64,000 bases of DNA from Pseudomonadota bacterium (GTDB lineage: Bacteria > Pseudomonadota > Gammaproteobacteria > Burkholderiales > Rhodocyclaceae). Positions 34,640-43,303 of the stretch are shown here, one piece after another. Under the pieces are notes generated by a model. That model did not search any database and was not told the DNA's origin. It saw only the letters and a list, made by a program, of their open reading frames with translations. Positions within the stretch are counted from its first letter, which is position 1; each line of letters opens with the position of its first letter. Location: assembly GCA_018262095.1 (NCBI GenBank), contig JAGTRW010000011.1, positions 1 to 64,000 of the forward strand, read 5' to 3'. A program made the translations under genes and the position numbers.

Positions 34640-36097
34640 TCAGTGTGCGCCGGCCGCGCCGACGGTACCGACTGGCTGCGCGTCGATCCAGCCAAAATAC
34701 TTGAGATACTGTTTGATCTCACTGGCCGACAAGTTCTGATTCGGCATCGGAATATCGTTGTGTTCCTTGAGCATGGCTTTTGCGTCAGCATCCGTTTCGA
34801 GCATTTTTTCCGGCGACGTGAGCCAACTGGTTAACCACGCCTCGCTGCGACGCTTGCTCACGCCCGCCAGATCAGGGCCAAGCTTCTTGCCCAGCCCAAT
34901 GGAGTGGCATGCCAGGCATTTGCTTTCAAAGGCCTGCTTGCCGGCGATCGCGTCCGGGTCCGTGGGCGCGGCGGTCGCCTCCATATTGTGATGTTCGATA
35001 TCCTTTTGATCGGCCTTCGCCTCGGTTGAGATCAACCCGATGGCGCCTTGTGAGGCATTGGCGAAATGATGATCGACCATGATGTAGGAGCCGTCTTCTG
35101 GAATCATGAATTCGACGATGGCGGCGTTGGACGACCCGAGCAGAACAGTCTGCATGCCGCGGAACTGGTTGTCCGGGTTGCCATCGATCCAGACGCGATC
35201 GAAAATCGTGCCGACCACATGGAAGCTGGACGTCTTGCTCGGGCCGACATTGAGCACGAACAATCGTACGCGTTCCCCCGCTTTCGCCGACAGCGGCTTG
35301 GTCACCATGCCGTTATGGGTACCGTTGAACACCGTGTGGGTCGGTTGTGCGGCCTTCAGGCGATCGGTATCAAGGACATAAAGCGGCGCTCCATCAACTT
35401 TTCGATTGTCCGGATCAAGCTTGGCGTAGAACTCACTCTGGATGACGACATATTCGCGGTCCACCTTGGTCGGGTAGCCTTCGCGCGGTTCGACAACAAC
35501 GGCGCCGTACATGCCCGAGGCAATATGCTCCAGAATCATCGGGGTACCGCAGTGGTACATGAACACGCCCGGGTAGTTGAGGGTGAATTCAAAAGTAATG
35601 GTTTGCCCGGGGGCAACCGATCGGTATTTGTCCTGGGGTGAGACCATGGCCGCATGGAAGTCCATCGAATGCATCATCGGTGCCGCCGTCAGTTGCACAC
35701 CGGGAATGGTTTCGTCGCTGCGGTTGGTCATGCTGAAGCGGATCTTGTCGCCGACACGTGCGCGAACGGTGGGGCCAGGAACCTGGTCACCGAAAGTCCA
35801 GGCGCTGAATTTTACGCCCGGCGCAATATCGATGATCTTGTGGGACGTATCAAGCTGAATGGTTTTCACGGGGGAGGGGTCGAGCGGCCTCAAATCAGAC
35901 GTCAGGCTCAGCGAGCTGCCGCTTGAAAAAGGACCGGTGTGACGTACCGATGAGATCGACGCCGGCGAGGGCTTCAAATCCATCGACTTTACATCGTATG
36001 GGTCGGCCTTGGCCGTGGGGTGTCCTACCGGAACATCGCAGGCCATGAGCAACAATATCGGAAGCGCCAACACAGTGGCTTTTAGCAAGAGATTCAT
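34640..36097 (-). CDS. NirK-like copper oxidase with C-terminal cytochrome c domain (lipoprotein)
   Basis: The 485-residue protein has a lipoprotein signal (lipobox LLMAC, Cys20), two cupredoxin domains (~75-205 and ~210-360) and a cytochrome c domain (CLACH 394-398, Met near 451). Type 1 Cu ligands are visible as H143, C183, H191, M196; type 2 ligands as H148, H182 and H343/H344; the catalytic Asp is D146. The second catalytic residue of typical NirK (His255 in Alcaligenes numbering) aligns with I298 in SSFHVVGTIFD, so nitrite reductase activity is not certain. It belongs to the NirK-cytochrome c fusion group, with electrons entering through the fused haem. No nor, nos or nirV genes are nearby. 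Confidence 0.85.
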   Translation of the reverse strand: MNLLLKATVLALPILLLMACDVPVGHPTAKADPYDVKSMDLKPSPASISSVRHTGPFSSGSSLSLTSDLRPLDPSPVKTIQLDTSHKIIDIAPGVKFSAWTFGDQVPGPTVRARVGDKIRFSMTNRSDETIPGVQLTAAPMMHSMDFHAAMVSPQDKYRSVAPGQTITFEFTLNYPGVFMYHCGTPMILEHIASGMYGAVVVEPREGYPTKVDREYVVIQSEFYAKLDPDNRKVDGAPLYVLDTDRLKAAQPTHTVFNGTHNGMVTKPLSAKAGERVRLFVLNVGPSKTSSFHVVGTIFDRVWIDGNPDNQFRGMQTVLLGSSNAAIVEFMIPEDGSYIMVDHHFANASQGAIGLISTEAKADQKDIEHHNMEATAAPTDPDAIAGKQAFESKCLACHSIGLGKKLGPDLAGVSKRRSEAWLTSWLTSPEKMLETDADAKAMLKEHNDIPMPNQNLSASEIKQYLKYFGWIDAQPVGTVGAAGAH

Positions 36098-36414
36098 GGA
36101 AGTCCAATCTTCGCTTTCCGAACCACAAGGCGACTCATCATCCGGATAGCATGGCGTTAGCTACGGCCCATAAACATGGGAGGAGAGTCGTGGCAAGGAA
36201 TGTTCGGGTGTTTCAACTGTCGCCACAGAAACGATGCCGTCAAATTTGGCGTCGCTGATCGCATTGAAAGTTCCGAGATGGCTATCAGACAAGGGGCCTT
36301 GATTCTGGTTCAGCAGGAAAAGCACCGAGCGAAAACGAATTCATCTACTCACGATGCGCTGAAATCGCGCACGGTCGACCCTGGACTGATTTTCGGGCTG
36401 CCAAGTCAGCTTTT

Positions 36415-36428
36415 TTGACAAATATCAA
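36415..36428. promoter_or_regulatory. FNR/Dnr-type box
   Basis: TTGAC-AAAT-ATCAA matches the FNR/Dnr dyad TTGAT-N4-ATCAA at 9 of 10 positions. It lies 80 bp before the CZB chemoreceptor and ~318 bp before the NirK-like gene, so which gene it serves is open. Confidence 0.45.
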
Positions 36429-36443
36429 ATTCCCTTCGTAATA

Positions 36444-36493
36444 GCCGAGTAAAATGCTCAACTTAAATGCCGAGTAAAAGACTCAACTATTTA
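36444..36493 (+). repeat. Two tandem 25-bp repeats
   Basis: Copies at 36444-36468 and 36469-36493 both begin GCCGAGTAAAA and share CTCAACT at the same offset. The repeat places a TAAA exactly 15 bases before the second GCCGA, which creates the sigma-28-like promoter. The start of a third copy (TAGCC) follows. Confidence 0.6.
36450..36476 (+). promoter_or_regulatory. Sigma-28 (FliA)-type promoter of the CZB chemoreceptor
   Basis: TAAA at 36450-36453, 15 bases, then GCCGAGTA at 36469-36476 closely follows the FliA consensus TAAA-N15-GCCGATAA. The predicted start is ~24 bases before ATG 36508. FliA control is usual for chemoreceptors. Confidence 0.55.
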
Positions 36494-36507
36494 GCCTAGG
36501 AATTCAG

Positions 36508-37608
36508 ATGTTCTTCCCGAAACTGAAGCAATCCCTGATTCAATCCAAAACAGACAATGAGGGGCTGCAGCGCGACAAAGCGGATCTGCTGACACGCATT
36601 GCGCTGCTCGAGGCCGAGCGCACCGCGTTGCACGACGAGGCCACGACCCTGCGCCGCGAACGTGCCAGCCTGAGCGGAGTGTTCTCCAGTCTCGGTAGTT
36701 TCGGCGACTCGCTCGGCGGCGTCCGTCAGTCGTTCTTTGGGCTGGCAACAACGCTCAATCAGGAAAAAGCGTCAGCACGCGAAGCGGCGTCTCAGTCCGA
36801 CAGCAACCGCGTCGCCTTCGAGAAGATCGCGGCCAATCTGTTCGCCATGTTCGAGCGCATGAGCGAGGCCTCGCGCAACGTTGACGGCCTACACCAGCGC
36901 GCCGGCGAGATCGGCGGCATCGTCAGCCTGATCAAGGAGATTGCCGACCAGACCAACCTGCTCGCGCTCAACGCGGCAATCGAGGCGGCACGAGCCGGGG
37001 AAGCCGGGCGCGGTTTCGCGGTGGTCGCCGACGAGGTGCGCAAGCTCGCCGAGCGTACAGCCAAGGCGACGACCGAAATCTCGGAACTGGTCGGCAGCAT
37101 TCAGCAGGAAACGCGCGTCGCCAAGACGGTGATGGAGATCGGCGCCGACGACGCCAGCCGCTACGCTACAGAGAGCAAGGTCGCGATGCACAGCATGCAG
37201 CGTCTGCTGGAACTGGCACGACACATGGAAGGCGCCGTCTCATCTTCGGCCTTGCTGTCCAATGTCGAACTCGCCAACATCGAAGAGCTGACGCTCAAAC
37301 TCGAAGTGTACAAGGTCTTTCTCGGCGTCTCGCGCATCCGCGCCGACGACCTGCCGGACGAAAAGCACTGTCGCCTCGGCCTGTGGTACTACGACGGCGA
37401 AGGGCGCGAGCGCTTCGCCGGGCTGCCCGGCTACGCCGAACTGGAAATACCGCACCGCGCGGTTCACGCGCACGCCCGCCAAGCCGTGACCCTTTTCTAC
37501 GCTGGCGAGTTCGAGGCGGCGCTGGGTGAATTGCAGGCGATGGAAAGCGCCAATCTGAGCGTGATGGGCGGCATGACCCGGATGCTCGCCAAGGCGACAG
37601 CGCGGTGA
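36508..37608 (+). CDS. Soluble methyl-accepting chemotaxis protein with C-terminal CZB zinc-binding domain
   Basis: The 366-residue protein has no membrane helix. It has an N-terminal coiled coil (~5-55), an MCP signalling domain with [38 protein letters not shown], and a C-terminal CZB domain (~255-350) with the family [12 protein letters not shown] motif and Zn-ligand histidines ([15 protein letters not shown]). CZB receptors sense zinc, and through it oxidants, in the cytoplasm; related CZB proteins also regulate diguanylate cyclases. AGGA lies 6 bases upstream of the ATG, behind a FliA-like promoter. Confidence 0.92.
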   Translation: MFFPKLKQSLIQSKTDNEGLQRDKADLLTRIALLEAERTALHDEATTLRRERASLSGVFSSLGSFGDSLGGVRQSFFGLATTLNQEKASAREAASQSDSNRVAFEKIAANLFAMFERMSEASRNVDGLHQRAGEIGGIVSLIKEIADQTNLLALNAAIEAARAGEAGRGFAVVADEVRKLAERTAKATTEISELVGSIQQETRVAKTVMEIGADDASRYATESKVAMHSMQRLLELARHMEGAVSSSALLSNVELANIEELTLKLEVYKVFLGVSRIRADDLPDEKHCRLGLWYYDGEGRERFAGLPGYAELEIPHRAVHAHARQAVTLFYAGEFEAALGELQAMESANLSVMGGMTRMLAKATAR

Positions 37609-37678
37609 CTGTAACGGGCAATGCAGGCTTTTTCCTCGAAATCGGGAAGTAGTATGCTTTGATGGTGAAGGAGCCAGT

Positions 37679-38821
37679 ATGACCGACCACATGCCAGATG
37701 ACTTGTCCGCGGCTGGTCGCGACCTGCGCGCCTACACCGATGAGTTGCGGCCCAAGCATTCCGTGGTCAGAAACGTTTCCGGCGAATGGGTGCTGCTCAG
37801 GCATGCCGACGTCGTCGCCGCGGCCATGGATCACCAGCGCTTTTCCAGCAGAGTATCTCGCCACCTGCAGGTTCCCAATGGATTTGACGGTGAGGAACAT
37901 GCGCGCTATCGGGAAGTGATCGCGCGGCACTTGAGCCATGAGGCACTGGAACCGTTTGTTCCCGTCTTCGAAAGCGTTGCGACCCAACTGATCGCACGAT
38001 TGCCGAGAGGCGTGGTGCTGGATGCCGTGGGTGAGATCGGCGCCGTGTTTGCAGTGCGTGTCCAGTGTGCATGGTTAGGTTGGCCGGCCGCGCTGGAACC
38101 ACAGCTGCTGGCGTGGATGGAGGAGAACCACGCAGCGACCCGCTCCGGTGACCTTGCCTGGATGGTCAACGTGGCCGAACAGTTCGACAAGATCATTTTC
38201 GCGGCCATCCTGCCCTGCCGTGCGAGGCACGGCAATGCTCCCGACGATGTGACCACCCGGCTTTGCCGTGAGGTGGTGGACGGCCGGTCACTGACGGAGC
38301 TTGAGCTCGTTTCGATCCTGCGCAACTGGACCGGCGGTGATCTGGGATCCCTTGCGCTGTGTGTCGGCGTGCTCGTGGCCCATCTCGCCGAGCAGCCGGG
38401 GCTGGTCGAGCGGCTACGTACGGCCTCGGACAGCGAAGTGGAGGCGGTTATCGATGAGATTTTGCGCCTCGATGATCCGTTCGTGTCGAATCGACGCATC
38501 ACCACGTGCCCGGTGCACATCGCGGGGCAGGATATCCCCAGCGGTGCGCGGGTCAAGCTCAACTGGACTTCGGCCAACCGTGACGAGGCGGTTTTCGGCA
38601 ACAACCGCTTCGACCCCGAGCGCAACGCGGCGGCAAACCTTGTCTACGGGATCGGCAAACATGCGTGCCCGGGGCGCTTGCTGGCCACCTGGGAACTGCG
38701 CATCGCGTTGCGGGCATTGTTGACGTCGGTGCACACCATTGCGCTGGCGCCCGATCACAAGCCAGAGAGGGAAGTGGCACCGGTGGGTGGATACCGCCGG
38801 ATGCCAGTGATCCTGGTCTAG
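37679..38821 (+). CDS. Cytochrome P450
   Basis: The 380-residue soluble bacterial P450 carries the K-helix ExxR (E260-ILR), the haem loop YGIGKHACPGRLLA with proximal cysteine C330, and an I-helix NWTGGDLGSLA in which the acid is present (D221) but the usual following threonine is replaced. It would hydroxylate or otherwise oxidise an unknown small molecule and needs ferredoxin partners, none of which is encoded nearby. An AAGGAG ribosome site lies 5-6 bases before ATG 37679. It stands alone between the chemoreceptor and the convergent hemerythrin gene. Confidence 0.92.
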   Translation: MTDHMPDDLSAAGRDLRAYTDELRPKHSVVRNVSGEWVLLRHADVVAAAMDHQRFSSRVSRHLQVPNGFDGEEHARYREVIARHLSHEALEPFVPVFESVATQLIARLPRGVVLDAVGEIGAVFAVRVQCAWLGWPAALEPQLLAWMEENHAATRSGDLAWMVNVAEQFDKIIFAAILPCRARHGNAPDDVTTRLCREVVDGRSLTELELVSILRNWTGGDLGSLALCVGVLVAHLAEQPGLVERLRTASDSEVEAVIDEILRLDDPFVSNRRITTCPVHIAGQDIPSGARVKLNWTSANRDEAVFGNNRFDPERNAAANLVYGIGKHACPGRLLATWELRIALRALLTSVHTIALAPDHKPEREVAPVGGYRRMPVILV

Positions 38822-38918
38822 TGTCGTGCTGCATTCTGCTTGGACCTTAAGCGACTATTGACGCGAACGACCTATTGCAGAATGTTGCGAGCGCTCTTCG
38901 TCGACGTCGAGTTGAGGT

Positions 38919-39458
38919 TCAATCCGAACGCGGGGTGCGCCGTGCCGTCATTGCCCGGCTCAATTCCTCGAGGTCCGGCGTTTGCAGAAGTCGCCGCGAG
39001 AGCGGCAGGAGGTCGCGGTTTTCTTTCGCGATGTGCTGCCGGTAAAGCTCGGCCATCCGGCGGACCGCCGCTTCTTCGAGTGCGCTGCCAGTGCCGTCGG
39101 CGATCGGCGTCAGTTGCATGCGCACGACGTCCAGTGCGACGGCCATGCGGACATGATCCGACAGCAGATTTTGGACCAGCGATTGCACTGCGGCGGTCTC
39201 ATCCACGCCGGCCCGGGCAATCAGCGTCGGGAATAGGCTGCGTTCCTCATCTTCGTGGTGGTTCGGTCCCGCCAGGTCGAAATAGCGCAAGATGTTGCGC
39301 GCCGCCTGTCGCGCCTGATCGTCGGCGCCGTGCTGCGGCAGATAGACCAGCAGCCGCTCGAGCGTCTGCAGTTGCGCTTCGATGCGTCCGTGGCAGGCTT
39401 CCAGCATTTCCAGCGGCTCGTCCAGCGACGGGGCATGCGGCAAAAGGGAATCAGTCAT
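38919..39458 (-). CDS. Hemerythrin-like HHE domain protein
   Basis: The 179-residue helical protein has iron-ligand-type histidines and acids: ACHGRIEAQ, NHHEDEERSLFP, LSDHVRMA, YRQHIAKENRDLLP. This pattern fits a di-iron hemerythrin/HHE four-helix bundle that binds O2 or NO, or takes part in iron and nitrosative stress handling. ATG 39458 is chosen because GAGGA lies 8 bases upstream; a longer frame adds 20 residues without similarity. It follows the MarR-type regulator by 71 bp and is probably controlled by it. Confidence 0.85.
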   Translation of the reverse strand: MTDSLLPHAPSLDEPLEMLEACHGRIEAQLQTLERLLVYLPQHGADDQARQAARNILRYFDLAGPNHHEDEERSLFPTLIARAGVDETAAVQSLVQNLLSDHVRMAVALDVVRMQLTPIADGTGSALEEAAVRRMAELYRQHIAKENRDLLPLSRRLLQTPDLEELSRAMTARRTPRSD

Positions 39459-39529
39459 CACAGTCCTCAAAAAAATCGCGGACCTCATGGCGGCTTGCCG
39501 CGAAGATAGGCTGTTCATGCCGGCCGGGC

Positions 39530-40012
39530 TTACGAATGACCGACGGCATGATCATCTCCGCGGAAACTGAAGGCGTCCTCAAGCAGACGCAATTCTGGTT
39601 GATGCAGCAGCGCCAGGCGTTCGACCAATTGCTCGCTCCTGGGTAGCAGATGGATTTCGACTTGGCGCCGGTCTTGCTGATTTTCGCAGCGTTCGATCAG
39701 GCCGAGTTTCTCGCAACGATCGAGCAAGGCCACCACGCCGTGGTGTTTGGCCTGCAATTTCTCGGCGAGTTCGCCGACGCTGGCCCAGTTCTTTCCCTGC
39801 ATCGCTTTGACGTGCAGCAGTAATTGATACTGAAGAGAGGTGACGCCACCCGTACGGCAGATGTCTTCGCTTAGGCGAGAAAAGCGCCGCAGCTGATAAC
39901 GGACATGGGATAAGCGGCGGTAATCGTCCTGAGAAAGCGCAGCTGGAAGGATGACGGCTGCCTCGTTCGCCGCAGACGAATCGGGGGCGGTCCTGGGCTC
40001 GGGGTTCGACAT
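39530..40012 (-). CDS. MarR-family transcriptional regulator
   Basis: The 160-residue protein has a central winged helix-turn-helix (WASVGELAEKLQAKHHGVVALLDRCEKLGLIERCENQQDRRQVEIHLLP), including the DRR wing motif characteristic of MarR. Long helices on either side form the dimerisation domain. Its ligand is unknown; MarR proteins often respond to phenolics or oxidants. ATG 40012 is preferred; TTG 40024 would add four residues. It lies upstream of the hemerythrin gene on the same strand. Confidence 0.88.
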   Translation of the reverse strand: MSNPEPRTAPDSSAANEAAVILPAALSQDDYRRLSHVRYQLRRFSRLSEDICRTGGVTSLQYQLLLHVKAMQGKNWASVGELAEKLQAKHHGVVALLDRCEKLGLIERCENQQDRRQVEIHLLPRSEQLVERLALLHQPELRLLEDAFSFRGDDHAVGHS

Positions 40013-40175
40013 TCGTATGCTCAAGGATGGGGAATATTGAAAGTTTAAAACGTTGGCGTCGCGAAAGCGCTCATTGCACGGCAGCCGACGTCATCGCCGC
40101 AAACCGATCGTTGTCGAGGTGAGCGACAGATGCCCGCGCGATGGCAAAGGCGGCAAATCGGCTACTGAATATCGT

Positions 40176-40766
40176 TCATGGCGGAGCCTCGTCGTCGCGC
40201 AATAGCCACTGCAGATCGCCGCTGCGCCAAAGATCGGCACCCCAGGCCAGGAATGCCAGCAGTGCTGCGACCACCAGCCAGAAGCCGGCAGCGACCTGCT
40301 CGTCAGCCAGATAAACCGTGCATAGGCGGGTCGGCGCGCGCAGATAGAGCAGCCCGGCGACCGCTGCCATCCAGCACCAGTTGCCGACGAAGAAGGCCTG
40401 CACGATGCGGCCAGCCGGCCGCCACGAGCAGTTCAATGCCGCGCCGGCGGCCTGCAGCGAGCCGAACTTGGCCGCTTCGGCCCACGGCAGCAGGCGAGCG
40501 GCGTCGATCGCTCGCGGGATCATCCAGAACGACGTGACCGACAAGGCCAGCGACAGGCCGGGCAAGCCGTCGCGATTCCAGGCATCAAGCCATGGCCGCC
40601 GTCCCATCGCGTCGCCATCGGCCAGCAAATAGCCCGCCAGCACGATCAGCGGCAACTGAACCAGCATGTGTCGTGCCATATTGCTTTCGAACCAGACGCG
40701 CACCAATGGCGTTGCCAACACGCCGAGAAGGAGCAGCACCAGGAGAAGAGCCGCGTGGCGTTTCAT
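40176..40766 (-). CDS. Integral membrane protein of unknown function
   Basis: The 196-residue protein has about five hydrophobic helices: MKRHAALLLVLLLLGVLATPLVRV, HMLVQLPLIVLAGYLLADG, a central FVGNWCWMAAVAGLLYL, and FWLVVAALLAFLAWGADLW. A few conserved-looking polar or metal-binding residues (H33, C113, W129-C130) are present. Its start overlaps the SCO-like stop by 4 bases (40763-40766, ATGA), so the two are coupled. This pairing suggests a part in copper delivery or terminal oxidase assembly, but I do not recognise the family. Confidence 0.6.
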   Translation of the reverse strand: MKRHAALLLVLLLLGVLATPLVRVWFESNMARHMLVQLPLIVLAGYLLADGDAMGRRPWLDAWNRDGLPGLSLALSVTSFWMIPRAIDAARLLPWAEAAKFGSLQAAGAALNCSWRPAGRIVQAFFVGNWCWMAAVAGLLYLRAPTRLCTVYLADEQVAAGFWLVVAALLAFLAWGADLWRSGDLQWLLRDDEAPP

Positions 40767-41263
40767 GACCCAGCGCCGGCAGGAGGTTTCTTGGCGCGGC
40801 TCGTTGCGCCTTGCTCGAGCGCGCTCGCCAGCGCTTGCGCGGGTTTGGAGAAGTCAACGATGCGCACCAGCCAGCCCTGTTGATCGACCACGTGGATCGC
40901 CGCGTTGTGCTCGAAGCCGCCCAATCCGTCAGCGATGACGACGATCCCGAAGTTGGCGAGCAACACCGGCAGGTCGGCCGCATCGGCGAGCGTGGCGAAT
41001 TGCCACAAGGCCGGGTCGGCGCGCTGCTGGCGAGCGTAGGCGGCGAGTTCGGTGATCGTGTCGTATGCGGGATCGAAGCTGACACTGAGCAGACGAACCC
41101 GATCCTGCAAGCCGCGACGGCGAATCTCGGTCTGCAATTGCTGGAACTCGCTGCCGAACGCACGACAAATGGTTGTACAGCGCGGGTAGACAAAATTGAG
41201 CAGCGTGACGCGTTGCGGGTCGCCCAGCGGCACGGGGCTGCCGTCGATGCCCACCGTCCGCAA
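40763..41263 (-). CDS. SCO1/SenC-like copper chaperone, apparently lacking an N-terminal anchor
   Basis: The 166-residue thioredoxin-fold protein has the SCO copper site CTTIC (C29, C33) in LLNFVYPRCTTICRAFG and a late histidine in AAIHVVDQQG. SCO proteins deliver Cu to cytochrome oxidase and sometimes nitrous oxide reductase from the periplasmic side. No signal peptide or membrane anchor is encoded: upstream of TTG 41263 only ~16 codons remain before an in-frame stop (41312-41314). The gene may be 5' truncated or start at an unusual codon. It is coupled to the downstream membrane protein. Confidence 0.72.
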   Translation of the reverse strand: MRTVGIDGSPVPLGDPQRVTLLNFVYPRCTTICRAFGSEFQQLQTEIRRRGLQDRVRLLSVSFDPAYDTITELAAYARQQRADPALWQFATLADAADLPVLLANFGIVVIADGLGGFEHNAAIHVVDQQGWLVRIVDFSKPAQALASALEQGATSRAKKPPAGAGS

Positions 41264-41472
41264 GGCCGGCAGACGAATCGGGGGGCGATTTCGACTTGAA
41301 CTCGATTGTTGCTAAAGCCTGGATCGTTGCGCTGATTGCATTGCGTCCCTTGATGCTCGAAAGGAAGTCTGGAGTTAGATTAGCGGACGTCCAGCGGAGT
41401 CAGCGGGCTCCCGGCGATTTAAATTGGGAGAGCACCTCGAGCGGCCGGTTGTGGCTTGGCGGAAGAAAAATT

Positions 41473-42078
41473 TCAGCGACCCGCCAGCAAGGTCAATCCA
41501 AGGCCAAGCATGATTGTGCTGATCAGGGAGTTCAACACTCGCCATGCAGCCGGTTTGCTGAATAGTGGGCCGAGCAGGCGGGCTCCATAGCCTAGCGCGA
41601 AGAACCATGCAAAGCTGGCGGTGACCGCTCCTCCCCAAAATATCCACCGCCCAACGCCTTCCCGTTGATTGGCTAGCGAGCCAAGCAGAATCACGGTGTC
41701 CAGATACACATGTGGATTGAGAAAGGTGAAGGCAAGGCATGTCGCCATTGTTGCCCACAACGATGAGCCGACCTCTGAGCCCAGCTTGAGTTGTTGGGGC
41801 TGCATCGCCCGACGTGCAGCGACTATCCCATACGCGAACAAGAAAGCAGCGCCGCCATAACGAGCCGCATTGATGACCACTGGCACCGACTCGATCAGTA
41901 CGCCAAGACCAGCGATACCTGCTGCAATCAGAAGCGCATCGGCACTTGCGCAGACAAGCACAATGGGCAACACATGCTGCCGTCGAATACCTTGACGTAG
42001 AACAAACGAATTCTGGGCGCCAATGGCGATGATCAATACGGCTCCAGATAAGAATCCAGCAACAAGGTCAGCAGTCAT
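41473..42078 (-). CDS. argO: LysE/ArgO-family amino acid exporter
   Basis: The 201-residue membrane protein has six hydrophobic helices and the LysE signature near the N-terminus (GFLSGAVLIIAIGAQNSFVLRQGIRRQHV) plus FLNPHVYLDTVILLG in the middle. It exports basic amino acids (arginine/lysine) by proton exchange. It is divergent from an ArgP-type LysR gene, the standard arrangement of argO/lysE with its regulator, and expression should be induced by the exported amino acid. The two genes have visibly lower GC than their surroundings, a sign of transfer. Confidence 0.88.
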   Translation of the reverse strand: MTADLVAGFLSGAVLIIAIGAQNSFVLRQGIRRQHVLPIVLVCASADALLIAAGIAGLGVLIESVPVVINAARYGGAAFLFAYGIVAARRAMQPQQLKLGSEVGSSLWATMATCLAFTFLNPHVYLDTVILLGSLANQREGVGRWIFWGGAVTASFAWFFALGYGARLLGPLFSKPAAWRVLNSLISTIMLGLGLTLLAGR

Positions 42079-42173
42079 GTGTTTACGAAGATATTTGCGA
42101 TGAGGAACAGAATGATGTGCGCCAATGTATCAGTACAGCTAAACTTTCTTACCGAACATTAATTTTTCTAAAT

Positions 42174-43079
42174 ATGAAAATTGACAACGCCCACCTCGCC
42201 GCATTCGCCGCAGTTTTGCGCGAAGGCACCTTTGATCTCGCAGCGCGGAAACTGAATGTCACGCCATCTGCGATTAGTCAGCGAATCAAGTTGCTTGAGG
42301 ATCGCCTTGGACAAATCCTTATCCAGCGAACAACACCATGCCAAGCCACCGAGTCGGGACGCACGCTACTGCGCTACGCTGAAGAAGTAACGCTCCTTGA
42401 GTCCGAGGTTCTTGCCGCATTGGGCGTTGATGCGGGGGATGCCACGACGCGGACGCGCATACCGATTGTCATCAATGCTGATTCACTGGACAGCTGGTTT
42501 GCCGAAGTCCTGCAAGCCGTGGCCAATGACGAGTCGCTTACTCTGGACGTTAGAACCGAAGACCAAGATCATTCAGTTGCTCTGCTACGCGAGGGGGTCG
42601 TGATGGCGGGAGTAAGTGCGATTGCTGACGCGATTCAAGGGTGTCGGGTCGAACCGTTGGGGACGATGCGCTATCTGGCTGTTGCCTCACCTAGCTACGT
42701 TGCGAAATACTTTCCAACGGGGGTCAATGAGCAAAGCCTCAATTTCGCACCAATGCTCATGTTCAACAAGAAAGATGCCTTGCAATGGACTTTTCTATCC
42801 CAACTGACCAGCCAAATCATCCATCCACCGATCAATTACGTTCCCTCAACCCGTTCGTTTCTTGAGGCCGCATGTCGCGGGCTGGCGTGGGGAATGATGC
42901 CTGAAAGCATTGTTTCTGACGCCTTGCATTCCGGTGCCCTGGTCAAGATTGCAGCAAAGCACTGGCTGGACGTTCCCTTGTATTGGCACCGCTGGCGGAT
43001 TGGTTCGAGGTCATTGGATTTGCTTACCACTATCGTCCATAACGCCGCCAAAAATAGGCTACGAAAGATTCGCCGGTAA
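42174..43079 (+). CDS. argP: LysR-type regulator ArgP (LysG-like)
   Basis: The 301-residue LTTR has an N-terminal wHTH (LAAFAAVLREGTFDLAARKLNVTPSAISQRIKLLEDRLGQILIQR) and a substrate-binding domain. ArgP features include NADSLDSWF at the start of the effector domain and the VPSTRSFLEAACRGLAWGMMPE segment. It senses arginine/lysine and activates the divergent exporter. ATG 42174 starts at the usual LTTR position; an earlier ATG-less extension is not needed. The 95-bp divergent spacer should hold its operator. Confidence 0.87.
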   Translation: MKIDNAHLAAFAAVLREGTFDLAARKLNVTPSAISQRIKLLEDRLGQILIQRTTPCQATESGRTLLRYAEEVTLLESEVLAALGVDAGDATTRTRIPIVINADSLDSWFAEVLQAVANDESLTLDVRTEDQDHSVALLREGVVMAGVSAIADAIQGCRVEPLGTMRYLAVASPSYVAKYFPTGVNEQSLNFAPMLMFNKKDALQWTFLSQLTSQIIHPPINYVPSTRSFLEAACRGLAWGMMPESIVSDALHSGALVKIAAKHWLDVPLYWHRWRIGSRSLDLLTTIVHNAAKNRLRKIRR

Positions 43080-43106
43080 TTAGGGGCGCGCTGATCAATT
43101 CGCTCC

Positions 43107-43197
43107 GTTCGGACTGAGCCTGTCTTGCCCCTGGCAAGACGCCGATTTCTAATCACCGCCCTTCGCTCGTTCGACACGCTCACGGCTCAGGGCGAAC
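43107..43197. repeat. Imperfect inverted repeat between convergent genes
   Basis: Arms GTTCGGACTGAGCC (43107-43120) and GGCTCAGGGCGAAC (43184-43197) pair at 12 of 14 positions. This GTTCG-CTGAGCC type of arm is common in dispersed intergenic repeats of proteobacteria. It encloses the terminator-like hairpin at 43122-43140. Confidence 0.5.
43122..43140. terminator. Hairpin between convergent argP and TRAP gene
   Basis: GTCTTGCC and GGCAAGAC form a perfect 8-bp stem with a 3-base loop, 43 bp after argP. Only a short T-run (ATTTCT) follows. Its place between convergent genes fits a bidirectional terminator. Confidence 0.4.
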
Positions 43198-43303
43198 TGA
43201 ATAAATATCGGATACCCGAGCTGCCGACCCGGCCGACGAACGGCCAGCTTGATGCGCGCCAGGAGGGGCCTCTGAAGCGGCGCGGACACTTCGCCGCCAG
43301 GCG

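Larger units (their letters stand above)
36098..36507. other. Divergent regulatory interval between the NirK-like gene and the CZB chemoreceptor
   Basis: These 410 bp contain an FNR-like box, a pair of 25-bp direct repeats and a sigma-28-like promoter near the right end (listed separately). A + frame at 36176-36418 lacks a ribosome site and motifs and is not called. Confidence 0.55.

Noticed and set aside
36176-36418. 80-codon frame between the NirK-like gene and the chemoreceptor
   Set aside because: It has no ribosome site or motif and runs into the FNR-like box region.
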